Positions 19,944-30,850 of a stretch of 64,000 nucleotides of DNA are shown here, piece after piece (within the stretch, counting starts at the first letter, position 1; each line of letters begins with the position of its first letter). The DNA is from Rhodococcus spelaei. GTDB taxonomy: Bacteria > Actinomycetota > Actinomycetes > Mycobacteriales > Mycobacteriaceae. The DNA lies in contig NZ_VIGH01000009.1 of assembly GCF_006704125.1 (NCBI RefSeq), positions 218,774 to 282,773 of the forward strand, given 5' to 3'. The notes beneath the pieces are model-generated. The model was not told the origin of the DNA. It did not search any database and saw only the letters and a list, made by a program, of their open reading frames with translations. Position numbers and translations under genes: made by a program.

Positions 19944-20612
19944 GTGACGACCCCTTCAACAGCCTCTGTTTTCATCGAAGACGCTGCAGAAACCACCGGA
20001 CAATCTGACGCCCCACGTTCCGAGATCGTGGTGAAGGGCCGCAATGTCGAGGTGCCCGACCATTTTCGGGTGTATGTAGCCGAGAAACTCGCTCGGCTCG
20101 AGCGATTCGATCCCACGATCTACCACTTCGATGTCGAACTCACGCACGAGCGCAACCGGCGCCAGGCGAAGAACTGCCAGTGCGTGGAGATCACCGCGAG
20201 GGGCAAGGGCCCCGTGGTGCGGGCAGAGGCCGCCGCCGACAGTTTCTACGCCGCGTTCGAGAGTGTCACCTCGAAGCTCGAGAGCAGACTGCGTCGCACC
20301 AAGGATCGGCGGCGAGTGCACTACGGCGACAAGACGCCGGTATCCGTGGCCGAGGCGACCGCCGCGTTGGCCGAGGACGACTCGCTCGGCATCTCGCCCG
20401 ACATCTCGCTCGAGCCCGAGTACGACGAGGGCCCCGGCCGGATCGTGCGGACCAAGGTCCACTCGGCCGCACCGATGAGCGTCGACGACGCCCTGTACGA
20501 GATGGAACTGGTGGGACACGACTTCTTCCTGTTCCAGGACAAGGAGACGGACCGTCCGTCCGTCGTGTACCGGAGGCACGCCTTCGACTACGGCCTCATC
20601 CGCCTGGCATGA
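19944..20612 (+). CDS. hpf: Long-form ribosome hibernation promoting factor
   Basis: Binds the 30S decoding centre and dimerises or silences ribosomes in stationary phase and stress. The 222-residue protein has the N-terminal S30AE domain (IVVKGRNVEVPDHFRVYVAEKL to about residue 125), an acidic linker, and the C-terminal dimerisation domain near residues 165-222 (MSVDDALYEMELVGHDFFLF, then VVYRRHAFDYGLIRL). Length and two-domain layout define the long form. GTG 19944 has GGGAGG upstream. It lies upstream of secA, as in mycobacteria. Confidence 0.95.
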   Translation: MTTPSTASVFIEDAAETTGQSDAPRSEIVVKGRNVEVPDHFRVYVAEKLARLERFDPTIYHFDVELTHERNRRQAKNCQCVEITARGKGPVVRAEAAADSFYAAFESVTSKLESRLRRTKDRRRVHYGDKTPVSVAEATAALAEDDSLGISPDISLEPEYDEGPGRIVRTKVHSAAPMSVDDALYEMELVGHDFFLFQDKETDRPSVVYRRHAFDYGLIRLA

Positions 20613-20644
20613 GCCGCCAGGTCGTCTGATACAAGTTTGGGCCG

Positions 20645-20748
20645 GTCGATCTACTCGGTAGATCGACGCAACGCCTACCATGGGATCCGGCCGGGGGATA
20701 ACCTCCCTCGGCCGGATCTACTGTGAATGCAGCCGGATCTACCGTGAA
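20645..20748 (+). promoter_or_regulatory. Structured secA leader: two hairpins and a tandem repeat
   Basis: The 172-bp hpf-secA gap contains a perfect 10-bp hairpin (GTCGATCTAC, TCG loop, GTAGATCGAC; 20645-20667). A second hairpin has GATCCGGCCG (20684-20693) pairing with CGGCCGGATC (20709-20718), with G-rich/C-rich inner extension. Two near-identical 17-mers, GCCGGATCTACTGTGAA (20711) and GCCGGATCTACCGTGAA (20732), lie 21 bp apart. No T-run follows, so control of secA expression is as likely as termination of hpf. Confidence 0.55.
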
Positions 20749-20784
20749 GTCACCTGCCCGCCGAGATTGAGGACGTTCAAGCCC

Positions 20785-23577
<2,793 letters not shown>

Positions 23578-23584
23578 GTCGCGC

Positions 23585-24100
23585 TCAGCCCACCTGCAGC
23601 GACGTGATCAGCCAGCCGTCCCGGTTTCGTCCCGGGGCGGCTGGTCTGCGTTCGACCCGGCCCGCTATCGCGAACGTCCGGTCACCGCGCGCGTAGGTGC
23701 CGAACACCTCGGCCACATCGGGTCCGGTCGAGCGCAGGTGCACCCGTTGCAGTTGCGCTACGCCGAGTCGCCCCGCCGGTGACCCGGCGCGGGCGAGCGC
23801 GGCGACGAGGTCGGCCGGTGCCGGTGCCAGCAGCCGCCGCAGTTGCAGGGGCTGGCGCCGCCGGTCGAGGACCTCGAGGGTCAGTCGCAGTGCCGTCTCG
23901 GTGAATCGCTGCGCCTCGGGGTCGACGGGGGTCACCGGCGTGGCCGGGCGAGGGGACCGCCCGTCGTGTCCGGAGCGGCGGGACGCGCGCAGCGTCGGCG
24001 GTCCGGCATGCCGCGGCGCGGGGGGAGTGTCCGGCTGCGGTTCGGCGGGCGGTGCGCCCGTCACGAACAGCCCGCCGCGGTAGGGAAGTGGTCCGGTCAT
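23585..24100 (-). CDS. Rv3235-like protein (DUF6459)
   Basis: A 171-residue protein of unknown function found convergent to secA1 in mycolata. The N-terminal 60 residues are Pro/Arg/Ala-rich and disordered. The conserved C-terminal part has ALRLTLEVLDRRRQPLQLRRLL, then GTYARGDRTFAIAGRVERR and ends near GWLITSLQVG, which resembles a small mixed alpha/beta domain. It starts at ATG 24100 and ends 8 bp from the secA stop. I see no catalytic motif. Confidence 0.7.
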   Translation of the reverse strand: MTGPLPYRGGLFVTGAPPAEPQPDTPPAPRHAGPPTLRASRRSGHDGRSPRPATPVTPVDPEAQRFTETALRLTLEVLDRRRQPLQLRRLLAPAPADLVAALARAGSPAGRLGVAQLQRVHLRSTGPDVAEVFGTYARGDRTFAIAGRVERRPAAPGRNRDGWLITSLQVG

Positions 24101-24249
24101 ACGTTCTCTCCCGTGCTCGATCGACTGCGGTCGCGGTTTCCGGGGAGAGGCCGGACGTTGCGGATGAGGATTGCACGAATTCTCCGTTCTCGCACCAATT
24201 TCGGCAGGCTCGTCTCGCGTCTGCCGGGGCCGCGCCCTAGGGTGAGCGC

Positions 24250-24675
24250 ATGCGCGGCTTGGTGATGGACTTCGGCGGCGTACTGGCCGGTCCGGGATCC
24301 GGTGGACAGTTGCTGTCCGGGATCATCGCGGACCTGCGCGGTCGCGGCGTGCGGACCGCGATCCTGAGCAACGACCCGGGTGGGTCGGCCGGGATCGCGT
24401 TGCGCGGGTTCGGCGGCGGGCGGTTGGTGGACGAGGTGGTGCTTTCCGGCGACGTCGGACTGGCCAAGCCGGATCCGCGGATCTTCCGGCTGACCGCGCA
24501 TCGCCTCGGGCTGTCGCCGGAGGACTGCGTGTTCGTCGACGATCTGGCGGCGAACGTCCGGGGCGCGGTCGATGCAGGGATGGTCGGCGTGCGTCATGTC
24601 GATCCGCAGACCACGGCGGGGGAGCTGTGCATTCTTTTCGATCTGGAGCAATCGGGCACGGGGGGCATGAACTGA
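24250..24675 (+). CDS. Short capless HAD-superfamily hydrolase
   Basis: A 141-residue HAD protein with all four motifs: DFGGVLAG (nucleophile Asp7; second Asp replaced by Gly), ILSNDPGG (motif II Ser), GLAKPDPRIF (motif III Lys) and CVFVDDLAANV (motif IV Asp pair). Only about 30 residues separate motifs I and II, so the cap domain of normal HAD-IA enzymes (about 200-230 residues) is missing. The loss of the second motif I Asp is shared with epoxide-hydrolase-like HADs. Its TGA ends one base before the ATG of the WS/DGAT gene, suggesting co-translation. Substrate unknown. Confidence 0.8.
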   Translation: MRGLVMDFGGVLAGPGSGGQLLSGIIADLRGRGVRTAILSNDPGGSAGIALRGFGGGRLVDEVVLSGDVGLAKPDPRIFRLTAHRLGLSPEDCVFVDDLAANVRGAVDAGMVGVRHVDPQTTAGELCILFDLEQSGTGGMN

Positions 24676-24676
24676 C

Positions 24677-26113
24677 ATGGCGACGAGGCTGACCACGCAG
24701 GACGCATCGTTCTACTTTCTCGAGGCGAGCACCACTCCGATGCACCTCGGATCGCTGGCGATCCTCGAGGCGCCGGAGGGTGGCCTCGACTACGAGGACC
24801 TGCTCAGCCACGTCGAGCGCCGGCTGCCGTTGGTGCCGCGCTACCGGCAACGGGTGCGCGAAGTGGCGTTCGGCCTGGCAAGGCCGGTCTGGGTGGACGA
24901 CCGTGACTTCGACATCACCTACCACGTGCGACGTTCGGCGCTACCCAAGCCGGGCTCGGACGAGCAGCTGCACGACCTGGTGGCGCGGCTGACGTCACGA
25001 CCGCTGGACCGGACCCGGCCGCTGTGGGAGATGTACCTCGTCGAGGGGCTCGCGGACAATCGGATCGCGATCTTCACCAAATCGCATTCTTCGCTCGTGG
25101 ACGGAGCGAACGCACTCGAGATCAACCAGGTGATCCTCGATCCGACCCTCGAGCCGCGTGAGGTGGCGGAGGAGTTGTGGATGCCGAGCCGCGAACCCCG
25201 CGAGGCCGAACTGGTGCTGGACGCGGTGGCGGAGATGATCGCCCGGCCGAGCGAGGGCGCCGCGACCATCCGGATGGTGCTCGGCGACCTGGTGGGCGAG
25301 GCGACCAAGGCGATCGGGAACGTGGCAGCCGTGGTCCGGACCGCCGCCACCACCGCGCCCTCGACCCCGCTCAACGCGACCATTTCGCGTAACCGCCGGT
25401 TCGCGACGGTCACGACCGACCTCGACGACTACCGGACGATCCGGGGCAAGTTCGGGTGCACCGTCAACGACGCCATCCTCGCGGTGCTCACCGGTGCGCT
25501 GCGCAACTGGCTGCTCTCGCGCGGCGAGCCGGTCACCGCGTTCTCGTCGGTGCGGGCCCTGGTCCCGATCGCCGTCTACGTCACGGGGGAGGGCGCGGCC
25601 GAGGCGGTCGACCCGGAGGTGGATCCGGCGGAGCGGGACACGCTGCGGGAGAGTGCCGAGCGCCGGGTCTTCTCGTGGCTGATCGACCTGCCGGTGGGAG
25701 AGCCCAACCCGGTGGTGCGGCTCTCGCATATCGCGCACGCCTCGGAGGCGCACGCGAAGCAGAGTCGCACGGTGAACGCTCAGACACTCGTCCGGATGTC
25801 GGGCACGGCACCCGCGACACTGCACGCGATGGGTCTGCGGGTGGCGAGCGGACTCTCGCAGCGGATGTTCAACCTCGTCATCACGAACGCACCGGGACCG
25901 CGGACCCCGCTCTACCTGGACAACGCGAAGCTGCTGGAGATGTATCCGGTCTCGCCGCTGCTGCGTAATCAGGCGCTCAGCGTGGGGCTGACGTCCTACG
26001 ACGGCCACGTCTACTACGGTTTGAACGGAGACCGGGACGCGATGTCCGATGTCGACGTGGTCGCGGCGTTGCTGTACGAGGCGCTCGAGGAACTGTTGGA
26101 TGCCAGTAGGTAA
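24677..26113 (+). CDS. WS/DGAT-family acyltransferase-like protein with altered active site
   Basis: A 478-residue member of the wax ester synthase/diacylglycerol acyltransferase family (Tgs), whose active members make triacylglycerol or wax esters from acyl-CoA. The N-terminal half has the family start (TTQDASFYFLEASTTPMHLG), PLWEMYLVEGL and the active-site region; the C-terminal half has VNDAILAVLTGALRNWL and NLVITNAPGP. The catalytic HHxxxDG reads H137-S138-S139-L-V-D142-G143, so the second, catalytic His is Ser. The protein is otherwise full-length. It precedes the DUF6912 gene by a few bases and the desaturase block. Confidence 0.88.
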   Translation: MATRLTTQDASFYFLEASTTPMHLGSLAILEAPEGGLDYEDLLSHVERRLPLVPRYRQRVREVAFGLARPVWVDDRDFDITYHVRRSALPKPGSDEQLHDLVARLTSRPLDRTRPLWEMYLVEGLADNRIAIFTKSHSSLVDGANALEINQVILDPTLEPREVAEELWMPSREPREAELVLDAVAEMIARPSEGAATIRMVLGDLVGEATKAIGNVAAVVRTAATTAPSTPLNATISRNRRFATVTTDLDDYRTIRGKFGCTVNDAILAVLTGALRNWLLSRGEPVTAFSSVRALVPIAVYVTGEGAAEAVDPEVDPAERDTLRESAERRVFSWLIDLPVGEPNPVVRLSHIAHASEAHAKQSRTVNAQTLVRMSGTAPATLHAMGLRVASGLSQRMFNLVITNAPGPRTPLYLDNAKLLEMYPVSPLLRNQALSVGLTSYDGHVYYGLNGDRDAMSDVDVVAALLYEALEELLDASR

Positions 26114-26122
26114 GGGGTGTGC

Positions 26123-26632
26123 ATGAGGGTCTACGTGCCCGCGACGATCGCGATGCTGCAGCGGTTGGTGGAGGACGAGCAGCTGGATCCTGTCAGCCGC
26201 ACCGCTTTTGCGGTCACACCTGCGTTGCGTGAGGCGTACGCCTCGGGTGACGACGACGAGTTGGCCGAGGTCGCGATGACGGAGGCGGCGCGCGCGTCGT
26301 TGCGACTGCTGGCGGCGGAGGCCGAAGAGGGCGAGGGTGACAAGCCGCTGTTCCGGCGTGCGGTGATCGCGGCCGACGTCGAGGACGTCAAGCTGCGCCC
26401 CGACCTCGACGACGCGGTGGTGCGGCTGTCGGCTCCGCTCGAGCTGTCCGCGGTCGCCTCGGTGCACGTGGATCTCGCGGAGGCGGAGGAGTCGATCGAG
26501 CGCGCGGCCAAGGTGATCGACGCTGCCGATCTGGGCGACGCCGATGCCGAGTTCGTCCTCGGCGACGCCGAGGACCACGAGCTCGCCTGGTACGCAACGC
26601 AAGAACTTCCCTTCCTGCTGGAACTGCTCTGA
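26123..26632 (+). CDS. DUF6912 family protein (Rv3231c-like)
   Basis: A 169-residue acidic protein, conserved in actinobacteria and of unknown function. It starts MRVYVPATIAMLQRLVEDEQL and is rich in Ala, Glu and Asp, with helical segments such as MTEAARASLRLLAAEAEEGEG. ATG 26123 is preferred over the GTG at 26117 because AAGGGG lies 5 nt before it. It follows the WS/DGAT-like gene by 9 bp and is probably co-transcribed with it. No catalytic motif or signal peptide is visible. Confidence 0.7.
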   Translation: MRVYVPATIAMLQRLVEDEQLDPVSRTAFAVTPALREAYASGDDDELAEVAMTEAARASLRLLAAEAEEGEGDKPLFRRAVIAADVEDVKLRPDLDDAVVRLSAPLELSAVASVHVDLAEAEESIERAAKVIDAADLGDADAEFVLGDAEDHELAWYATQELPFLLELL

Positions 26633-26673
26633 AGTTCTCTCGCCGTCCGCGTGACAGCTCGGCGTCCCTGCGG

Positions 26674-26696
26674 GTAACCTACGGTCCCGTAACCTA
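26674..26696 (+). promoter_or_regulatory. Tandem GTAACCTA boxes before the reductase gene
   Basis: GTAACCTA occurs at 26674-26681 and again at 26689-26696, exactly 15 bp apart, just before the reductase start. The same octamer with the same 15-bp spacing precedes the second desaturase (29202 and 29217). This is a likely operator for a shared regulator of the desaturase system. Confidence 0.6.
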
Positions 26697-26701
26697 GGCG
26701 A

Positions 26702-27832
26702 GTGGACGGAAATCTGATGGGCTTGAGGAAGTGGCTCGAGGCGCCGGCGGCGAATGTGTCGGCACCACGGCGTCCGAGTTTGAACATGCTGCGCGGGGCG
26801 GTGACCCGGGTGACCACCCCGCTGTTGCCCGACGACTTCCTGCATCTGGCGAATCCGCTGTGGTCGGCGCGCGAGCTGCGCGGCAAGGTCGTCGAGGTCC
26901 GCAAGGAGACCTCCGACTCCGCGACGCTGGTGATCAAGCCGGGCTGGGGCTTCGACTTCGACTACCAGCCGGGCCAGTACATCGGCATCGGCCTGCTCGT
27001 CGACGGCCGCTTCCACTGGCGCTCGTACTCGCTGACCTCCCCGCCGAGCCGGGAGAACAAGCTGATCACGATCGCGGTCAAGGCGATGCCGGAAGGCCAG
27101 CTGTCCAGTCACCTGATCAACGGCGTCCCCTCGGGGACGGTCGTTCGTCTCGCCGCGCCGCAGGGCAACTTCTCGCTGCCGGAACCGCCGCCGGCGAAGA
27201 TCCTGTTCATCACCGCCGGCAGCGGCATCACCCCGGTGATGGCGATGCTGCGGGCGATGGTGCGTCGCGACGAGTTGCCGGACGTGGTGCACGTGCACTC
27301 CGCGCCGACCGCGCACGACGTGATGTTCGGCGACGAGCTCGTCGCACTGCACGACAAGCATCCGAACTTCGTCTCGCACGTACAGCACACCCGTACCGGC
27401 GGCCGGTTCAAGCTGGCCGACCTCGACGAGCTTTACCCGGACTGGCGCGAGCGGCAGACGTGGGCGTGCGGTCCCGCGGAGATGCTCGACGAGGTCGAGC
27501 GGGTGTGGGCCGACGCGGGTATTGCCGATCGGCTGCACACCGAGCGGTTCTCCATCGCGCGCGCGGACACCTCCGGGCAGGGCGGCACGGTGACCTTCGC
27601 GAAGTCGGGTCGGTCGGTCGAGATCGACGGCGCGACCACCGTGCTCGAGGCGGGCGAGAAGCTGGGTGTTCAGATGCCCTTCGGCTGCCGGATGGGCATC
27701 TGCCAGACGTGCGTCGTGCCGCTGGTGTCCGGACACATCCGCGATCTGCGCTCTGGTCGAGAGCACGCCGAGGGCGAGCGCGTGCAGACCTGCATCTCCT
27801 CGGCTGCCGGTGACTGCACCTTCGACCTCTGA
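26702..27832 (+). CDS. FAD/[2Fe-2S] oxidoreductase, electron donor for DesA3-type desaturase
   Basis: A 376-residue flavodoxin-reductase-type protein like Rv3230c, which passes NADPH electrons to the DesA3 stearoyl-CoA desaturase. Order: an N-terminal extension, FAD domain ([12 protein letters not shown] is the RxYS motif, about residue 105), NAD(P) domain ([33 protein letters not shown]), and a C-terminal plant-type ferredoxin domain with CRMGICQTC and a distal Cys near VQTCISSA giving four cluster ligands. Start is GTG 26702 or ATG 26717. It sits directly upstream of both desaturases. Confidence 0.93.
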   Translation: MDGNLMGLRKWLEAPAANVSAPRRPSLNMLRGAVTRVTTPLLPDDFLHLANPLWSARELRGKVVEVRKETSDSATLVIKPGWGFDFDYQPGQYIGIGLLVDGRFHWRSYSLTSPPSRENKLITIAVKAMPEGQLSSHLINGVPSGTVVRLAAPQGNFSLPEPPPAKILFITAGSGITPVMAMLRAMVRRDELPDVVHVHSAPTAHDVMFGDELVALHDKHPNFVSHVQHTRTGGRFKLADLDELYPDWRERQTWACGPAEMLDEVERVWADAGIADRLHTERFSIARADTSGQGGTVTFAKSGRSVEIDGATTVLEAGEKLGVQMPFGCRMGICQTCVVPLVSGHIRDLRSGREHAEGERVQTCISSAAGDCTFDL

Positions 27833-27937
27833 TCGACGGCCCACCGCCACCCGGCGAAATTCGTCTATCGTTGTTTCCACGCGCCGCGGTGTCCTCCCCG
27901 GTGATCTGATCTAGCCCCTGACGGAGGGCCGCCCCTG

Positions 27938-29179
27938 ATGGCCATTACGGACATCAAAGAGTTTTCTCATCTCACCGAGTCGGACATCGACATGCTCGGC
28001 CGCGAACTCGACGAGATTCGGCGCGATGTCGAGGAATCCCGCGGTGCGCGTGACGCGCGGTACATCCGCGGGGTCATCCGGTTCCAGCGCGCACTCGAGT
28101 TCGGCGGCAGGGTCACGCTGTTCGGCAGCAAGTACCGTCCCGCCTGGCTTGCCGGCACGACCATGCTCGCCCTGTCCAAGTGCATCGAGAACATGGAACT
28201 CGGCCACAACGTCGTGCACGGCCAGTGGGACTGGATGAACGATCCGGAGATCCACTCCACCACGTGGGAGTGGGACATGACAGGCCCGTCCGCGCAGTGG
28301 AAGCGGGCCCACAACTACTCGCACCACACCTACACGAACATCGTCGGGATGGACGAGGACGTTCAGTTCGGCATCATCAGGATGACGCGGGACGTGCCGT
28401 GGCGGCCGGTCAACCTGCTCCAGCCCGCGGCCAACCTCGTGCTGGCCGCCGGGTTCGAGTGGGGCATCGCCCTGCACGACTGGAAGATCACCCAGGACGC
28501 CGCACGCGAGCGCGGCGCCGACCAACTGGCGGAGGTCAACCGGGACTTCAAGCGCAAGATCGCGCGGCAGGTGATCAAGGACTACGTCCTGTTCCCGGTG
28601 CTGACCGGGCCCGCGTGGCGCAGCACCCTGACCGCGAACGCGACCGCGAACCTGGCCCGCAACCTGTGGGCCTACACGGTGATCTTCTGTGGGCACTTCC
28701 CGGACGGCGCGGAGAAGTTCACCGTCGAGCAGTACCGGCACGAGACCAAGCCCGAGTGGTACCTGCGGCAGATGCTGGGCTCGGCCAACTTCAAGTCGGG
28801 CCGGGTGATGGGGTTCATGAGTGGCAACCTCAGCTACCAGATCGAGCACCACCTGTTCCCGGACCTGCCGAGCAACCGGCTGCGGGAGGTCTCGGTCCGG
28901 GTCCGTGCGCTGTGCGACAAGTACGACCTGCCCTACACGACGGGATCGCTGGGCAAGCAGTACCTGTTGGCGCTGCGGACGATCCACAAGCTGTCGCTGC
29001 CGGACCGATTTCTGAAGGCGACCTCCGATGACGCCCCGGAAACCTCGTCGGAGCGTAAGTTCCTCATCGGTGACTCTCCGGTGAACCCGCTTCGGGTGGA
29101 TCCGTCCACCGGGCGCCGGATCGGCCTCCGATCGGCGCTGCGCCAGATGCGGAAGCGCGGCCGCCGCCTCATGGTGTGA
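27938..29179 (+). CDS. DesA3-like acyl-CoA desaturase, copy 1
   Basis: Membrane diiron fatty acyl desaturase (Rv3229c/DesA3-like), probably making oleate from stearoyl-CoA. The 413-residue protein has the three His boxes: GHNVVHGQWDWMND, HNYSHHTYTN and YQIEHHLFPDLPSNR, with hydrophobic segments between. ATG 27938 begins MAITDIKEFSHLTESDIDML, nearly the same as copy 2. It follows the reductase by 105 bp; that gap has no GTAACCTA boxes, so it is probably read through from the reductase promoter or has its own weak one. It ends in an Arg-rich tail. Confidence 0.95.
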   Translation: MAITDIKEFSHLTESDIDMLGRELDEIRRDVEESRGARDARYIRGVIRFQRALEFGGRVTLFGSKYRPAWLAGTTMLALSKCIENMELGHNVVHGQWDWMNDPEIHSTTWEWDMTGPSAQWKRAHNYSHHTYTNIVGMDEDVQFGIIRMTRDVPWRPVNLLQPAANLVLAAGFEWGIALHDWKITQDAARERGADQLAEVNRDFKRKIARQVIKDYVLFPVLTGPAWRSTLTANATANLARNLWAYTVIFCGHFPDGAEKFTVEQYRHETKPEWYLRQMLGSANFKSGRVMGFMSGNLSYQIEHHLFPDLPSNRLREVSVRVRALCDKYDLPYTTGSLGKQYLLALRTIHKLSLPDRFLKATSDDAPETSSERKFLIGDSPVNPLRVDPSTGRRIGLRSALRQMRKRGRRLMV

Positions 29180-29201
29180 GCTGCCTCACATTGCTTCGAA
29201 C

Positions 29202-29225
29202 GTAACCTACGGGTGCGTAACCTAC
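29202..29225 (+). promoter_or_regulatory. Tandem GTAACCTAC boxes before the second desaturase
   Basis: GTAACCTAC at 29202-29210 and 29217-29225 repeat with a 15-bp period, followed by GGTACGGTAGGT with an inverted half. The 90-bp gap between the two desaturases therefore carries its own control region, matching the one before the reductase gene. Confidence 0.6.
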
Positions 29226-29269
29226 GGTACGGTAGGTCCCGTAAGGGAACGTCTAGGTCCGGGAGAGTC

Positions 29270-30511
29270 ATGGCAATCGCCGACATCAAGGAGTACGCCC
29301 ACCTCACCGAGGCGGACATCGAGGCCCTCGGCCGAGAGCTCGACGCGATCCGCCGGGATGTCGAGGACTCGCGCGGCGAACGCGACGCGAAGTACCTGCG
29401 CAACACCATTCGGCTGCAGCGCTCACTCGAGGTCGCAGGCCGGGCCGCACTCTTCGGTAGCCGCAAGCGCCCCCTGTGGCTGCTCGGCGCCGGCCTGCTC
29501 GGCACCGCGAAGATCGTCGAGAACATGGAACTCGGCCACAACGTCATGCACGGCCAGTGGGATTGGATGAACGACCCCGAGGTGCACTCGAGCACCTGGG
29601 AGTGGGACGTCAACGGCCCGTCCGCGCACTGGAAGCAGACCCACAACTACATCCACCACAAGTACACCAACGTCCTCGGCATGGACGACGACGTGGGATA
29701 CGGCCTGCTGCGCGTGACGCGCGACCAGCGTTGGAAGCCGTTCAACATGGCGAACGTGCCGTTGAACGTGCTGCTCGCGCTGTTCTTCGAGTGGGGCATC
29801 GCCGCGCAGCACCTCGAGCTCGGCAAGGTCGCCAAGGGCCGCGTCGACATGGCGGAGTTCAAGGTCAAGCGCGCCGAGGTGCTGGAGAAGATCGGCAAGC
29901 AGGCCCTCAAGGACTACGTGGTGTTCCCGGCGCTGACCGGCAAGGCCTGGAAGAGCACGCTGACCGCGAACTTCACCGCGAACATCATTCGCAACGTGTG
30001 GACCAACGCGGTCATCTTCTGCGGGCACTTCCCGGACGGCGCGGAGAAGTTCACGAAGGCGGACATCGACACCGAGACGCACGAGCAGTGGTATCTGCGG
30101 CAGATGCTGGGAAGCGCGAACATCAGCGGTGGCCGCGTCATGGACTTCATGACCGGCAACCTGAGCTACCAGATCGAGCACCACATCTTTCCCGACCTGC
30201 CGTCGAACCGCTACGCCGAGATCGCGGTGAAGGTGCGGGCCCTGTGTGACAAGTACGACCTGCCGTACACCACCGGTCCGCTGCTGGTGCAGTACGGCAA
30301 GTCCTGGCGCACCATCGCGAAGTTGTCGCTGCCGAACAAGTACCTGCGCGACACCGCCGACGACGCACCCGAGACTGCGTCGGAGCGTAAGTGGGGGGGC
30401 AGCGCCGCGGTGCTCACGGTGGATCCCGTGACCGGCCGCAGTCGTGGCCTGCGGACCGCGATCCGTGAGGCGAAGAAGCGTCGTGGCCTGCGCGGACTGT
30501 TCGCCCGCTGA
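29270..30511 (+). CDS. DesA3-like acyl-CoA desaturase, copy 2
   Basis: Second 413-residue DesA3-like desaturase in tandem. Same His boxes: GHNVMHGQWDWMND, HNYIHHKYTNVLGMD and YQIEHHIFPDLPSNR. It matches copy 1 along its whole length with identical size, so the pair arose by gene duplication; the divergence is spread evenly, most in the cytosolic helices around residues 165-200. ATG 29270 is preceded by GGGAGAG. It has its own GTAACCTAC control boxes, suggesting copy-specific regulation, and is followed by a strong GC hairpin. Confidence 0.95.
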   Translation: MAIADIKEYAHLTEADIEALGRELDAIRRDVEDSRGERDAKYLRNTIRLQRSLEVAGRAALFGSRKRPLWLLGAGLLGTAKIVENMELGHNVMHGQWDWMNDPEVHSSTWEWDVNGPSAHWKQTHNYIHHKYTNVLGMDDDVGYGLLRVTRDQRWKPFNMANVPLNVLLALFFEWGIAAQHLELGKVAKGRVDMAEFKVKRAEVLEKIGKQALKDYVVFPALTGKAWKSTLTANFTANIIRNVWTNAVIFCGHFPDGAEKFTKADIDTETHEQWYLRQMLGSANISGGRVMDFMTGNLSYQIEHHIFPDLPSNRYAEIAVKVRALCDKYDLPYTTGPLLVQYGKSWRTIAKLSLPNKYLRDTADDAPETASERKWGGSAAVLTVDPVTGRSRGLRTAIREAKKRRGLRGLFAR

Positions 30512-30528
30512 CCAGATTCAGCCGCTCA

Positions 30529-30565
30529 GGTGAGTGCCCCACCCCCGACGGGTGGGGCACTCACC
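30529..30565. terminator. GC-rich hairpin terminator after desaturase 2
   Basis: A stem of about 16 bp, GGTGAGTGCCCCACCC pairing with GGGTGGGGCACTCACC, around a 5-nt loop, with no clear T-run. Such T-less stems are common at actinobacterial gene ends. It also serves the convergent small peptide gene that stops at 30572. Confidence 0.75.
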
Positions 30566-30571
30566 GTCGCG

Positions 30572-30685
30572 TCACTTGTCGGTGGACCCGATGATGGACG
30601 AGCCGGTGCCGATGATCGTCTTGAAGATGCTCATGATGTCGCCGAGGACGGACGATCCAGCGCCGATGATTGTTTCTACACTCAT
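30572..30685 (-). CDS. Putative 37-residue peptide with internal 18-residue repeat
   Basis: An unrecognised small gene, convergent to the desaturases. Evidence for translation is a perfect AAGGAG 5 nt before the ATG at 30685, a clean stop and a following terminator hairpin. The peptide has no signal sequence; it repeats TIIG(A/T)GSS(V/I)(L/I)G at residues 5-15 and 23-33, 8 of 11 identical, with a period of 18 residues, equal to five alpha-helical turns. It is hydrophobic and Gly/Ser/Ile-rich with few charges. It resembles in kind, not in sequence, small membrane-active peptides such as corynebacterial PorA/PorH. Function unknown. Confidence 0.6.
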   Translation of the reverse strand: MSVETIIGAGSSVLGDIMSIFKTIIGTGSSIIGSTDK

Positions 30686-30709
30686 CTGAACTCCTTGTGT
30701 CTTGACGGT

Positions 30710-30772
30710 GAGATGTCGTGTGAATCTCGAGATGTCTTGACCTGTGAGCTGATTCGAATCAGATCGAGCTCG
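30710..30772 (-). promoter_or_regulatory. Palindrome and repeats upstream of the small peptide gene
   Basis: The 165-bp gap before the peptide gene has a perfect 12-bp palindrome TGATTCGAATCA (30750-30761), a direct repeat GAGATGTC (30710 and 30730) and CGAGCTCG (30765-30772). Further upstream on the minus strand TACACT could be a -10. A regulator site is plausible but untested. Confidence 0.35.
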
Positions 30773-30850
30773 TACAGTGTAAACACGGGTTGCGAACCGG
30801 TGTCGCGCGAATTCGGCAATAGTCCGAATCGTGACCTGACTGCCAGGTAC

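Noticed and set aside
24995..27880. 961-codon open frame on the minus strand
   Set aside because: Runs antisense through three well-identified genes; composition is Arg/His/Gly-rich and typical of high-GC shadow frames.
27860..27900. GTCTATCG near desaturase 1 shared with the alkB upstream region
   Set aside because: A match of about 9 bp with -10-like content; too short to claim a common operator.
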